Shown: piece by piece, positions 1 through 7,927 of the stretch
Numbering within the stretch: position 1 is the stretch's first letter
Layout of the letters: each line of letters begins with the position of its first letter
DNA from: Clostridia bacterium
Lineage (GTDB): Bacteria > Bacillota_E > RBS10-35 > JAJYVN01
DNA: 13,608 nt
Assembly (NCBI GenBank): GCA_027335515.1
Contig: DAHWHT010000361.1
Location: 1-13,608 of the forward strand
Direction of reading: 5' to 3'
Translations under genes and position numbers: made by a program
The notes under the pieces: generated by a model
Told to the model about the DNA's origin: nothing
Seen by the model: the letters and a program-made list of their open reading frames with translations, nothing else
The model's database searches: none

Positions 1-776
1 GCCGGAGCCACTTCGACCACGTCCGCCGCGACGATGTTCAGTCCGTCCATCGCCCAGAGGACCTCCAGCAACTCACGCGCCGAAAAGCCTCCCGCCTCCG
101 GCGTCCCGGTGCCGGGCGCCGCCGCCGGGTCCGCCGCATCGATATCCACCGTCAGGTATATCGGCACGGAGCGCAGGACGGGCTCCCACGCCGAAGGAAG
201 GGGTTGCACCCCCGGCGCAAACCGCGTACGTTCCGTCGCGTAGGCCCACTCCTCCGCCGTGCCGGAACGAATGCCGAGCTGCAGACACCGCTTTGGACCG
301 AGGCGCTCGGCGATGCGCCGCATCACGCACGCATGCGACAGACCGACCCCCAGATAGTCCTCGCGCAAATCGGCATGCGCGTCGATTTGCAGGACGTGCA
401 GGTCCGGATGGCGCCGGGCGACGGCCTCCACCGCGGGTACGGTCACCAGGTGCTCTCCCCCGAGCATTACCGGCCGCAAGCCATCTTCAAGCAGCTCGGC
501 CACCAGATCCCCGATCGCGCGCAGGGCCCCAGGTACATCTCCTGGAGCGAAGTCCAAGTCCCCCAGATCGCAAAACGGCCGGTCGGACAAGGAGCGGCGC
601 AATCTGGGACTCCAGTCCTCCAATACCGGGGATGCGGCCCGGACCGCCAGGGGGCCGAATCGGCTTCCCGGTCGAAACGTAACGGTCGCATCCAGGGGGG
701 CGCCAAACAGCGCCGATCGCGATTCCCCCCGCCCGCGGCAACCCAAGAACGCGCCGGACAACAAGGGCGGCCCCAT
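1..776 (-). CDS. speB: Agmatinase (ureohydrolase family), 3' end beyond window
   Basis: Hydrolyses agmatine to putrescine and urea in the cytoplasm, a step of polyamine synthesis. Reading leftwards from ATG at 776, the frame stays open for 258 codons to the window edge, so the C-terminus is missing. It shows the ureohydrolase pattern in order: an N-terminal GAPLDATVTFRPGSRFGP block (about residues 25-42), GGEH (106-109), DAHAD (122-126), a conserved SHA (His148) and DIDAADPAAAPGTGTPEAGG (201-220). His109, Asp122, His124, Asp126, Asp201 and Asp203 match the di-manganese ligands known for the family. The start ATG overlaps the speE stop as TGATG, with GAGG upstream, indicating translational coupling. 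Arginase or formimidoglutamase are the alternatives, but the arginine decarboxylase and speE neighbours make agmatinase much the best reading. Confidence 0.93.
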   Translation of the reverse strand, partial: MGPPLLSGAFLGCRGRGESRSALFGAPLDATVTFRPGSRFGPLAVRAASPVLEDWSPRLRRSLSDRPFCDLGDLDFAPGDVPGALRAIGDLVAELLEDGLRPVMLGGEHLVTVPAVEAVARRHPDLHVLQIDAHADLREDYLGVGLSHACVMRRIAERLGPKRCLQLGIRSGTAEEWAYATERTRFAPGVQPLPSAWEPVLRSVPIYLTVDIDAADPAAAPGTGTPEAGGFSARELLEVLWAMDGLNIVAADVVEVAP

Positions 777-1621
777 CAGGCGTCCGCCTCGGTCAACACG
801 CGGACAAACGGCGGCAAGACGAAGGCGGCGCGCTGGACCTCGGGGGACCAATACCGCACCTGGCCCGTCAGCGCCGCGGCCCTCTCCCCGGTCCAGGGAT
901 CGTCAAATGGTGCCCGCCGAGCCATGCTGAACGTCCACATGGCTCCCGGGTACGTCGGCACCACGGCCCAGTACAGACCAACGGCGGGAAACGTCGCGCG
1001 CATCGCCGCCTGCACCTGCCGTATCAGTTGACCGTGCAAGAAGGGCGACTCGCTTTGCGCCACGAGGACCCCCCCCGGCGCAAGCGCCCTTTCCGCCGAA
1101 GCATAGAAGGACGCACCAAACAGCCCCTCGGCTGGACCAATCGGATCCGGCGCGTCCACCAGGATGACGTCGAAGCTCTCCGGAGGCGCGCCGGCGAGGT
1201 ATGCGACCCCGTCGCCGGGTACGAGTTCCACACGCGGATCGTCCAGCGCCGCGGTCAGCGAGGGCAAGTGGCGCCGGCAAACCGCCGTGACCTCTGGGTC
1301 GAGTTCGGCCAACACGACCCGCCGCACTCCCGCATGGCGGCATACCTCGCGCACGGTGCCGCCGTCGCCCCCGCCCACGACCAGCACCCGGCGCGGGTCC
1401 TGGCACAGCGTGAGACCGGGGTGGGCCAGCATTTCGTGGTACACGAACTCGTCCGCTTCGGTCGTCATCACCATGTCGTCCAGGGTGAGCATGCGGCCAT
1501 ACACATCGCTCGCATAGACCGCGACCTCCTGGTACGGACTCCGTCGGTGCTCCAACACCGCCGCGCACTTCAGGCCCAAGCGCAACCCCGGGGTCTGCTG
1601 CTCTGTCCACCAGAGGTTCAT
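776..1621 (-). CDS. speE: Spermidine synthase (polyamine aminopropyltransferase)
   Basis: Transfers an aminopropyl group from decarboxylated S-adenosylmethionine to putrescine, giving spermidine. The 281-residue length is typical of the family. Visible motifs are EADEFVYHEM (55-64), the nucleotide-binding GGGDGGTVREV (83-93), the catalytic-loop segment VDAPDPIGPAEGLF (155-168; Asp156 and Asp159 correspond to the conserved aspartates) and PTYPGAMWTF (232-241), which lines the amine pocket. Most bacterial enzymes have D-S/C-T-D-P where this one has D-A-P-D-P, an unusual substitution, so an atypical amine substrate or product is possible. The ATG at 1621 is preceded by AAGGGAG with a 6-nt spacer. 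The gene lies 24 nt after the arginine decarboxylase gene and overlaps speB by one base. Confidence 0.93.
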   Translation of the reverse strand: MNLWWTEQQTPGLRLGLKCAAVLEHRRSPYQEVAVYASDVYGRMLTLDDMVMTTEADEFVYHEMLAHPGLTLCQDPRRVLVVGGGDGGTVREVCRHAGVRRVVLAELDPEVTAVCRRHLPSLTAALDDPRVELVPGDGVAYLAGAPPESFDVILVDAPDPIGPAEGLFGASFYASAERALAPGGVLVAQSESPFLHGQLIRQVQAAMRATFPAVGLYWAVVPTYPGAMWTFSMARRAPFDDPWTGERAAALTGQVRYWSPEVQRAAFVLPPFVRVLTEADA

Positions 1622-1645
1622 GGGGAGCTCCCTTCGGGCCGGCGG

Positions 1646-2104
1646 TCAATACCAGAGAACCGCGGCCGCCACCACGGATCCAATGCGTTCCACCGTGTGC
1701 GACGCCGCCTGCACCTGCAGTTGCCGCAACCGCTTGCCACGCGTGGCAAAGGCGTCGCGGACCATCTGTGCCACCCGCTCCTGCGCGGCCGCGACACCGC
1801 AGATCCCCTCGAACTCCATGATGACGCCGTAGTCGTCCTCCGCAAAACCGACGCCGATGGCCGCCGCGAGCTCCGCACCCGCGTCCTCCGACGTCAGGAA
1901 ACCGTACGCGGTTGGGGTGAGAGACCCCGCCGGCACGGAAAAGCCCTCTTCATACAGGCATCCTGGCGGTAGGATGCTGCTGACCCGAATCAGATTGAGA
2001 TTGCCGATCCCGGCGCGGCAGAGGGCGTTGTCAAAGGCGTTCAGGGGAGTGGGTCCCTCCGCACCGCCCGCGACCAGCTTGACCTTTTTCGGTGTGGGCA
2101 GCAT
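1646..2104 (-). CDS. pdaD: Pyruvoyl-dependent arginine decarboxylase
   Basis: Decarboxylates arginine to agmatine using a covalently made pyruvoyl group instead of PLP. The 152-residue proenzyme is close in size to the archaeal enzyme. It contains LNAFDNAL (21-28) in the substrate-binding region, the self-cleavage site RVSSILPPGC (40-49; cleavage expected between Ser42 and Ser43, with Ser43 becoming pyruvoyl) and the catalytic acid in MEFEG (Glu97). The ATG at 2104 has a perfect AGGAGGT at 2111-2117 with a 6-nt spacer. It is first in a three-gene set with speE and speB, which use its product in series. The family is common in archaea and occurs in scattered bacteria, so ancient transfer is plausible. 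The pdaD symbol follows archaeal naming. Confidence 0.92.
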   Translation of the reverse strand: MLPTPKKVKLVAGGAEGPTPLNAFDNALCRAGIGNLNLIRVSSILPPGCLYEEGFSVPAGSLTPTAYGFLTSEDAGAELAAAIGVGFAEDDYGVIMEFEGICGVAAAQERVAQMVRDAFATRGKRLRQLQVQAASHTVERIGSVVAAAVLWY

Positions 2105-2110
2105 CCCGCG

Positions 2111-2117
2111 ACCTCCT
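2111..2117 (-). promoter_or_regulatory. Strong ribosome binding site of the arginine decarboxylase gene
   Basis: AGGAGGT on the minus strand, 6 nt before the ATG at 2104. It fixes the start and is among the strongest Shine-Dalgarno sites in the window, which fits a gene that heads its own transcript. Confidence 0.7.
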
Positions 2118-2143
2118 CATCGTTCTACCAGACGGACCGGCCC

Positions 2144-2172
2144 ATTATGGGGGAACGACCCGCCCGGGGCAA
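2144..2172 (-). promoter_or_regulatory. Sigma-A-like promoter for the polyamine genes
   Basis: On the minus strand, TTGCCC (2167-2172) and CATAAT (2144-2149) are separated by exactly 17 nt. They match four and five positions of the -35 and -10 consensus. Transcription would start near 2137, giving a leader of about 33 nt that contains the AGGAGGT site. It lies in the 79-nt gap between murA and the arginine decarboxylase gene, where a promoter would let polyamine synthesis be expressed apart from the wal genes. Consensus matching by eye only. Confidence 0.45.
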
Positions 2173-2183
2173 CGTGCGCGTTT

Positions 2184-3521
2184 CTAGCGCTCCGCGCCCT
2201 CGTCCGAATCCCACCCAGCCGCCCCCACGTGCATGGCGTCTTGCCATGGCAGCGCCCGGACGTCCGGCTCCGCAAGCCGCTGCACATCGGCGCCAAGCCC
2301 TGCGAGCTTCTGCTCGACCGCCTCGTAACCGCGATCCAGGGTTTGTCCGGCATCGAGCGTCGATGGGCCCTGGGCCATCAGGCCGGCCAGCAGCAGGGCC
2401 GCCGCCCCCCGCAACTCGGTTGCCGTGACGGCGGCGCCAACGAGTCGACGGACGCCTTCCACGACCGCCGTGCGGCCGGCCACGGTGACCCGCGCCCCCA
2501 TGCGCAGCAACTCGTCCACAAAGCGAAACCGACCATCCCAGATCGTCTCGGTCACGGTGCTGGTTCCAACGGCCGTCGTCAACAGGGACGTCATCGGCTG
2601 CTGCGCGTCGGTCGGAAACCCGGGATACGGCTGGGTCTTGACGTGGACCGCGGTGCAACGCTCCGGGCCGCGCACCCTCACCCAGTCGCCCCCCTCGTCG
2701 AGAACCGCACCGGCTTCCGCCAGCTTGGCCAGCACGGGCTCCAGGTGACGCGGGATGAGGTTTTCGACGACCACGTCCCCCGACGTGGCCGCCGCCGCGA
2801 TCAGATAGGTGGCGGCCTCGATCTCGTCGGGAATGATCGAGTGGGTGCAGCCGTGCAGATGGGCCACCCCGCGCACCTTGATCACATCGGTTCCAGCCCC
2901 CACAATGGACGCGCCCATGGCCAGCAACTGCGTAGCCACGTCCACCACATGCGGCTCCTTGGCGGCGTTCTCGATGACGGTGACGCCTTGCGCGCGTGAA
3001 GCGGCCAGCATGAGATTGATGGTCGCGCCAACGCTGGTCACGTCGAGATAGATATGGGCGCCCCGCAGACGCGGCGCGCGCAACGACACCATGCCATGGG
3101 CGATGCGCACCTCGGCGCCCATGGCCGCGAACCCCTTGAGGTGCTGGTCAATGGGCCGCAGGCCGATGTCGCATCCTCCGGGCAGCGGAACGTCCGCGGC
3201 GCCATGGCGCGACAGCAGGGCGCCAAGCAGGTAGTATGAGGCGCGTAGCCGTCCCGCCCAGCGGGAATCGGTGATGGCGCTCCCGGCACCGGCCGAATCG
3301 ACCCATAACGTGCCCGCCCCTTCCGGCTGCACCCGCGCCCCCAAAGCCCTCAGCAGCTCCACCATGACGGCCACGTCCAGAATCTGGGGCAGATTGTCAA
3401 GGCGGACCGGACCGTCCGCGAGGAGCGTGGCGGGCAAGACCGCCACGGCGGAATTCTTCCTACCGCTGGCTCGAACCGTTCCTCGCAAGGGCTGTCCGCC
3501 CTGGATCCGGAAGATGGCCAC
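2184..3521 (-). CDS. murA: UDP-N-acetylglucosamine 1-carboxyvinyltransferase (MurA)
   Basis: Transfers enolpyruvate from PEP to UDP-GlcNAc, the first committed step of peptidoglycan precursor synthesis, in the cytoplasm. The 445-residue protein has the full EPSP-synthase-like fold signature: SGRKNSAV with Lys22-Asn23, RLRASYYLLGALL (91-103), the active-site loop PGGCDIGLRP with Cys117 (the fosfomycin-target cysteine position), GFPTDAQQ with Asp305, and TELRGAAALL with Arg391. The start is GTG at 3519-3521. The preceding in-frame codon is a stop, so no earlier start exists, and a weak GGTGG lies 4 nt upstream. The tail after about residue 425 is longer than usual and low in complexity. The gene follows yycI by 60 nt and probably shares the wal transcript. 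In most Firmicutes the gene here is walJ (yycJ). Confidence 0.96.
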   Translation of the reverse strand: MAIFRIQGGQPLRGTVRASGRKNSAVAVLPATLLADGPVRLDNLPQILDVAVMVELLRALGARVQPEGAGTLWVDSAGAGSAITDSRWAGRLRASYYLLGALLSRHGAADVPLPGGCDIGLRPIDQHLKGFAAMGAEVRIAHGMVSLRAPRLRGAHIYLDVTSVGATINLMLAASRAQGVTVIENAAKEPHVVDVATQLLAMGASIVGAGTDVIKVRGVAHLHGCTHSIIPDEIEAATYLIAAAATSGDVVVENLIPRHLEPVLAKLAEAGAVLDEGGDWVRVRGPERCTAVHVKTQPYPGFPTDAQQPMTSLLTTAVGTSTVTETIWDGRFRFVDELLRMGARVTVAGRTAVVEGVRRLVGAAVTATELRGAAALLLAGLMAQGPSTLDAGQTLDRGYEAVEQKLAGLGADVQRLAEPDVRALPWQDAMHVGAAGWDSDEGAER

Positions 3522-3581
3522 TCATCCACCGCCCTGCTCAGATATCTGGCGCGTCCCCGCACATCCGGGCACCCGTCGCGG

Positions 3582-4484
3582 TCAGCACGAGCCGGCTCCC
3601 GAACCCGCACCCGCCGGCTGCTCCGGCTCGCCATTGGTCGCGTTGATGTAAAAGACGTTCCCCTGCTGATTCACGATCCGCCACACCGGGCTCACGTACC
3701 AACGCCGGCCCGGTCCCGGCATTTGCCCCCCCCGATTCCCCGCGCCTGAAACGGCGGCGGCCAGAGTATACGGATAGTAATACCCGAGCACCGGCGCCAC
3801 GCCGGGAGCCGGGACCGCCGCCGCCCCGTACACGTGGCAAGCGCGGAGCGCCGCCTGCCGCGCGGAGATCAGGGACACCCCCGATGCCACTGCCCCGTGG
3901 GGCAAAACGTCCAACCAAAACCGCTGAGCACGGATGCCGCTGCGACCGACGCGTACACTCCAGGTGCCGTTGAACAGCGGTTGCCCGTCGTACCGCTGCG
4001 TGGCCGTAAAGGTACGACTGCGCGTCGCGGGATTCCACGCCCCGCCGCGCAGCGGCCCCACCGCACTCGGGGGCGCCCCGGCCTGAGCAACCACTCGGGC
4101 GGCCATCAATTCGCCCAGCGTCCGGCTCAGGCGCACGCCCACCACCGGGCGCCTACTTGAGAATACCAGCAACCCGCCGTAATCGGAGATCGAGTCGGAC
4201 CCGGATACGCACGTCACCAGCCCGTGACCATTGGTGTGGGGCTGACACGCCGTGGCCGGAAGCGAGTGGGCCAGACCCGGTTGCCACCCCACCGTACGCA
4301 CCGCCAGAACGGGCAGGCGGACCGGTGCCGTACGCGCTGGCGCGACCGGAACCGACGCCGCGGCTTGCGAAGCGGCGGGGCGCAGCCAAAAGGGTGCGGC
4401 GAGGCGCCCCACCTGCCACACCAGATACACGTCCAGGATGAAGAAGGCGGCGATGAACACCAACTTCGCTCGCCACCAGTCCAT
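3582..4484 (-). CDS. yycI: WalI/YycI-like regulator of the WalRK two-component system
   Basis: YycI is a single-pass membrane protein that, with YycH, contacts the WalK sensor kinase outside the cell and tunes its activity. The N-terminus MDWWRAKLVFIAAFFILD is the family hallmark: a short cytoplasmic MDW segment followed by one membrane helix (about residues 7-25). A long extracellular part ends in VWRI..NQQGNVFYINATNG, matching the C-terminal beta-rich YycI domain. At 300 residues it is slightly longer than the usual 260-280. An upstream in-frame ATG exists at 4490, but AGGGGGGAGG at 4491-4500 directly abuts it. The ATG at 4484 has a 6-nt spacer and gives the family-typical MDW start, so I chose 4484. 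It follows yycH by 30 nt. Confidence 0.88.
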   Translation of the reverse strand: MDWWRAKLVFIAAFFILDVYLVWQVGRLAAPFWLRPAASQAAASVPVAPARTAPVRLPVLAVRTVGWQPGLAHSLPATACQPHTNGHGLVTCVSGSDSISDYGGLLVFSSRRPVVGVRLSRTLGELMAARVVAQAGAPPSAVGPLRGGAWNPATRSRTFTATQRYDGQPLFNGTWSVRVGRSGIRAQRFWLDVLPHGAVASGVSLISARQAALRACHVYGAAAVPAPGVAPVLGYYYPYTLAAAVSGAGNRGGQMPGPGRRWYVSPVWRIVNQQGNVFYINATNGEPEQPAGAGSGAGSC

Positions 4485-4490
4485 GGCCAT

Positions 4491-4500
4491 CCTCCCCCCT
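4491..4500 (-). promoter_or_regulatory. Ribosome binding site deciding the yycI start
   Basis: AGGGGGGAGG on the minus strand. It touches the ATG at 4490 but is 6 nt from the ATG at 4484, so the inner ATG is favoured. Confidence 0.65.
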
Positions 4501-4514
4501 GGATCGGACGCACC

Positions 4515-6119
4515 TCACGCCCCGTTGGCAGGACGGAAGCCAATCACGTCCGCATGATAGGCGTCCACCAACGCCGTCAACGGATGGGTCACACCCGCGT
4601 GGCTGACCGGGGCAAGCGTGATGGCCCAGACCGGCTCCAACACACCCCGCCCGCGAGGCTGCCACAGGGGGACCCAGGCTGGAAAAACATCCAGGACCTG
4701 TACCTGGCGGCCGATGATCGGGGCCGGTGGACGACGGCCAAGGATGCGCAACGCCCGAGACGCCGATATGGGCTTGCCATACCCTGGCACCGGACGCCCG
4801 GGTATGGGCACATGCCGCCCGTAAAAGGCGGCGTTGAGACCCGAACCCATGACCGTTACCGAGAGCACGCCACCCGCCCCGGCCGGGGTGAGCACCGGAA
4901 GACCGGCAAGCCTCGTTGTAAACGCGTACGTATAACCGGTTCGCGGACAACTCGCCAGCGTGCACCGTCGCTGATCATACAATGCCTGAGAATGCAGGAG
5001 CCATGAGGACAGGGGCCAACCGCCCCGTGCATCGACAAAGTGAACGGCCGCATCCAGCCCCGCGTACCACGCGGGCGCGCCGAGGGATCCCCCTCCCGGG
5101 GGCACAAAAAACGACATGGCCCCCTGCGCCGCGCGCACCGTGAGCAGCCACTGCCGCCCGTTGCTGTATACCGTCTCGCCGCTGCCGGCGTGGAAGTGGA
5201 CCGATAACGGGTTGGGAAACAACACCGAGGCCAGGCGCGCGGAATTCAGGGCCTCCGCCCGAGCCGTGACCGGCCTCCAGGGGAACCGCGTGGGAGCAAG
5301 CACCCCTGGCGCCAGGAGGAAGGGCGATCTCTGCACCTCGAAGGGAGAGACGGGGTAACTGCTGAGGTCCGGCTGACCACGCAGGGCGGCGATCCGGCGC
5401 GCCAGAGACTGGTAGGCGGTCGACGACACGCGCACGACGACCCCGGCCCCACCCGCAAGCACATACGCCACGGGCGCATTCGAAGCCTGGCGCGTCTTCC
5501 CCGTAAGCGACGGCGCCGTCGGCAGCAGAAGAACACGGGTTACCGGCGGATCACCGGGGACGGGCGTGCGCTTCGATCCACCCAGAAGCCGAACCCAATG
5601 GGACCACGCAAGCCGGGGCCCGAAGTCGACCTCGACCCCCGGGGTGCTGCCGCTGAGCTGGGACACCGCCAGGCCGGCGACCTTATATCCGACGTGGCGG
5701 CCGGCCGCGAACTGAGCTCGGCGGATTCCAAGCAACAAGGCGCGCACCTGACCCCAAAGTGCGACAAACTGTGGGTCCGCCGGATCCGAAAGGACCCGGT
5801 CCCCCTGCGCCCCGGGATAGAGCAGGGTGATGCGGGCCGGCACCGCGAGGCCGGCCAACTGGCCGCCCATATGCACCGTACCCGAAACCTGGTAGCCCGC
5901 GCTGGCAGATGGAACCCAGCCCCCCGCCTGGCGCAGCAGAGGGTTGGCGGACCAGAGCACGCCGGACCACAGGGTCCCGCCCAAGACCACACTCGCGGCC
6001 ACCAACGCACCCAGGAGCCATCCGGTGACCTGTTGGGCATGGCGCCTTCTCCAGCCGCGCCCGCGATGCCGAACCCGGGTTGGTCCAGGGCGATCCCGAT
6101 GTCGCCCAAAGACGTTCAT
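4515..6119 (-). CDS. yycH: WalH/YycH-like regulator of the WalRK two-component system
   Basis: YycH is the membrane-anchored partner of YycI and modulates WalK. The 534-residue product has a basic cytoplasmic N-terminus (Arg-rich, residues 1-30), one membrane helix (about 31-57) and a large extracellular part. The segment NSARLASVLFPNPLSVHF followed by GETVYSNGRQWL resembles the conserved middle of YycH proteins, and the C-terminal LEPVWAITL...ALVDAYHADVIGF resembles the shared YycH/YycI C-terminal fold. Bacillus YycH is about 450 residues, so this is an enlarged version. The ATG at 6119 overlaps the walK stop as ATGA, a clear sign of translational coupling. Assignment rests on position, topology and weak motif similarity, since YycH sequences diverge strongly. 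Confidence 0.85.
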   Translation of the reverse strand: MNVFGRHRDRPGPTRVRHRGRGWRRRHAQQVTGWLLGALVAASVVLGGTLWSGVLWSANPLLRQAGGWVPSASAGYQVSGTVHMGGQLAGLAVPARITLLYPGAQGDRVLSDPADPQFVALWGQVRALLLGIRRAQFAAGRHVGYKVAGLAVSQLSGSTPGVEVDFGPRLAWSHWVRLLGGSKRTPVPGDPPVTRVLLLPTAPSLTGKTRQASNAPVAYVLAGGAGVVVRVSSTAYQSLARRIAALRGQPDLSSYPVSPFEVQRSPFLLAPGVLAPTRFPWRPVTARAEALNSARLASVLFPNPLSVHFHAGSGETVYSNGRQWLLTVRAAQGAMSFFVPPGGGSLGAPAWYAGLDAAVHFVDARGGWPLSSWLLHSQALYDQRRCTLASCPRTGYTYAFTTRLAGLPVLTPAGAGGVLSVTVMGSGLNAAFYGRHVPIPGRPVPGYGKPISASRALRILGRRPPAPIIGRQVQVLDVFPAWVPLWQPRGRGVLEPVWAITLAPVSHAGVTHPLTALVDAYHADVIGFRPANGA

Positions 6120-7927
6120 CCGGTCGCACCCCCGTCCGGCGGCAAGACAAAGGCCACGTGCGTTCCGCCCCCAGGCTCGCTTTCAGCCCAGATGCGCCCG
6201 GAATGGGCCTCGACGATCTCTCGCGCTATGGCCAAACCCAGGCCGCTCCCTCCCCTGGCCCGGTTCCGCGACGGATCCACACGGTAAAACCGATCAAAAA
6301 TACGTGGCAGGTCCTTTGGCGAGATGCCAACCCCGGTATCCTCCACCCGGACCATGACCCATCCTTGTTCCGACGTCGACACCGACACGGTGACCGCTCC
6401 GCCTGACGGCGTAAAATCGACGGCGTTGACCACGAGATTGGTCAAGACCTGCACCAGCCGGTCCCGATCCCCGGAAACGACCGCAGAGCCCGGTCCGCTG
6501 CGGGCCGCGAGGGAGACGCCCTTGTGGTGGCTGCGCTCCATCAAGTTGGCCACCACCGTGCGGCATAGGTCGTCGATGTCCACCGGCCGGCGATCGCGCA
6601 GTACGGGTTGATGGTCCATCTGGGATAACAGGAGCAGATCATGAATCAGTCCGGCCATCCGGTCCGTCTCGGTCGCGATAACCTCGATCTTGGAACGGGC
6701 GGACTCGGGCTCGTCCAAACCCCATTCCAAGAGGCTCTCCGCATACAGCTTGATCGTCGTAACGGGTGTACGCAGTTCGTGGGAGACATTCGCCACGAAC
6801 TCCTTGCGCATGAGCTCCAGTTGCTCTCGTGCCGTGATGTCCTGCAAGACCACGACCGAACCGCGAACCGTCGAGGCATCGGCGAGCGGCGCCACGTGGG
6901 CTTGCAGGGCGTGGGCCGCGACCCGCACCGTGACCGGGGGCGGCATGCTGCCCTCCGCGACCGCGGTGGCAAGCGCCGACGCAAGTTCGGCGGGTACGAG
7001 CGCCGACGCGGTTTGTCCAACCGCGAGCCCCGCGTCGACACCCAGCATACGTGCGGCCCTTGGATTGCACAGCAGGACGCGTCCCTGAGCATCCAGCGCC
7101 AGAATGCCGTCCGTCATGTTGTCCAAAATCGCGGCAGCTCGGCGCTGCTCAGACCGGATCTCATCCAAGGTGTGCTGCAACCGGCGCAGCAGATGGTTGA
7201 ACACCATCGCCAGTTGGCCCACCTCATCCATACTTTGCACCGGCATCCGACCGGTAAAGTCCGTAGACGCCATCTCCCGCGCCCGACGCGTCAGCGCTTC
7301 GATCGGACCGGTCAGCGTCCTGGCGAGCACCCAACTCAAAACCCCGCTCACCGTCAGCGCCACAAGGGTCCATCCCAAGAGGATTCTCTGGATCTCCGTC
7401 ACGGCCCGGTAGATCTCGACCGCGGATTTGGAGACCAACAGGTACCCGACCACTTTGTCGCCCTGGTCCAGCAGGGGCTGGGCACACCAGACCCGTGCGG
7501 CCGGCGATGCCGGAGCGGCACATACCGTTCCCCCGCCCTGCTGGACCCCCGACAGGCCCAGGGCACCGAGGTTGAAGGCGCCGACATCGCCCACCGCCTG
7601 CGGGGGCCACAACACGTGGCGTCGGGCGTCCAACAGCAGCAGTTCGTAGCCGGGGAGTTGCTGGGCGCGATTGTCCAAGAGAGGAAAAACAGACGTCCAC
7701 GACGGGGTGGCACCCAGCAACCCATGCGCCGCCTGTGCCAGCCCAGCGGCAATGGTCCGCAGGGATTGCTCGTCGGCCCGTATCTGAAACTGGCGCAATC
7801 GCCCAAGCAGGCCCAACCCGATGATCTGCATGGACAGCAGGGTGAGCAACAGGAAGACGGCGACCATCTTTCCCTGAATATCGGCCAAAGGGGCAAACCG
7901 CCGCTTGCCCGGCCGCGCCGTCGTCAT
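6116..7927 (-). CDS. walK: Sensor histidine kinase WalK
   Basis: Membrane sensor kinase of the WalRK system, which controls cell-wall hydrolase genes in Firmicutes. The 603 residues match the usual length of about 610. Domains in order: TM1 (20-42), an extracellular sensor domain of about 125 residues, TM2 (about 172-193), HAMP (194-245), PAS (about 250-370), HisKA with SHELRTP and phospho-acceptor His383, and HATPase with N-box NLVVNAVDFTP (487-497), DTGVGI (520-525), FDRFYRV and GGSGLGLAI (549-557). The N-box has Asp-Phe where Lys-Tyr is common. I placed the start at the ATG at 7927, which overlaps the walR stop as ATGA and gives a normal N-terminus. An in-frame extension to 8020 would lie inside walR. 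Confidence 0.96.
   Translation of the reverse strand: MTTARPGKRRFAPLADIQGKMVAVFLLLTLLSMQIIGLGLLGRLRQFQIRADEQSLRTIAAGLAQAAHGLLGATPSWTSVFPLLDNRAQQLPGYELLLLDARRHVLWPPQAVGDVGAFNLGALGLSGVQQGGGTVCAAPASPAARVWCAQPLLDQGDKVVGYLLVSKSAVEIYRAVTEIQRILLGWTLVALTVSGVLSWVLARTLTGPIEALTRRAREMASTDFTGRMPVQSMDEVGQLAMVFNHLLRRLQHTLDEIRSEQRRAAAILDNMTDGILALDAQGRVLLCNPRAARMLGVDAGLAVGQTASALVPAELASALATAVAEGSMPPPVTVRVAAHALQAHVAPLADASTVRGSVVVLQDITAREQLELMRKEFVANVSHELRTPVTTIKLYAESLLEWGLDEPESARSKIEVIATETDRMAGLIHDLLLLSQMDHQPVLRDRRPVDIDDLCRTVVANLMERSHHKGVSLAARSGPGSAVVSGDRDRLVQVLTNLVVNAVDFTPSGGAVTVSVSTSEQGWVMVRVEDTGVGISPKDLPRIFDRFYRVDPSRNRARGGSGLGLAIAREIVEAHSGRIWAESEPGGGTHVAFVLPPDGGATG

Noticed and set aside
1028..1972. 314-codon plus-strand open frame opposite speE and the arginine decarboxylase
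   Set aside because: Antisense to two well-supported enzymes with all their motifs. It has no domain of its own.
3539..3548. 10-bp palindrome CAGATATCTG between yycI and murA
   Set aside because: Too short and isolated to assign an operator or terminator role.
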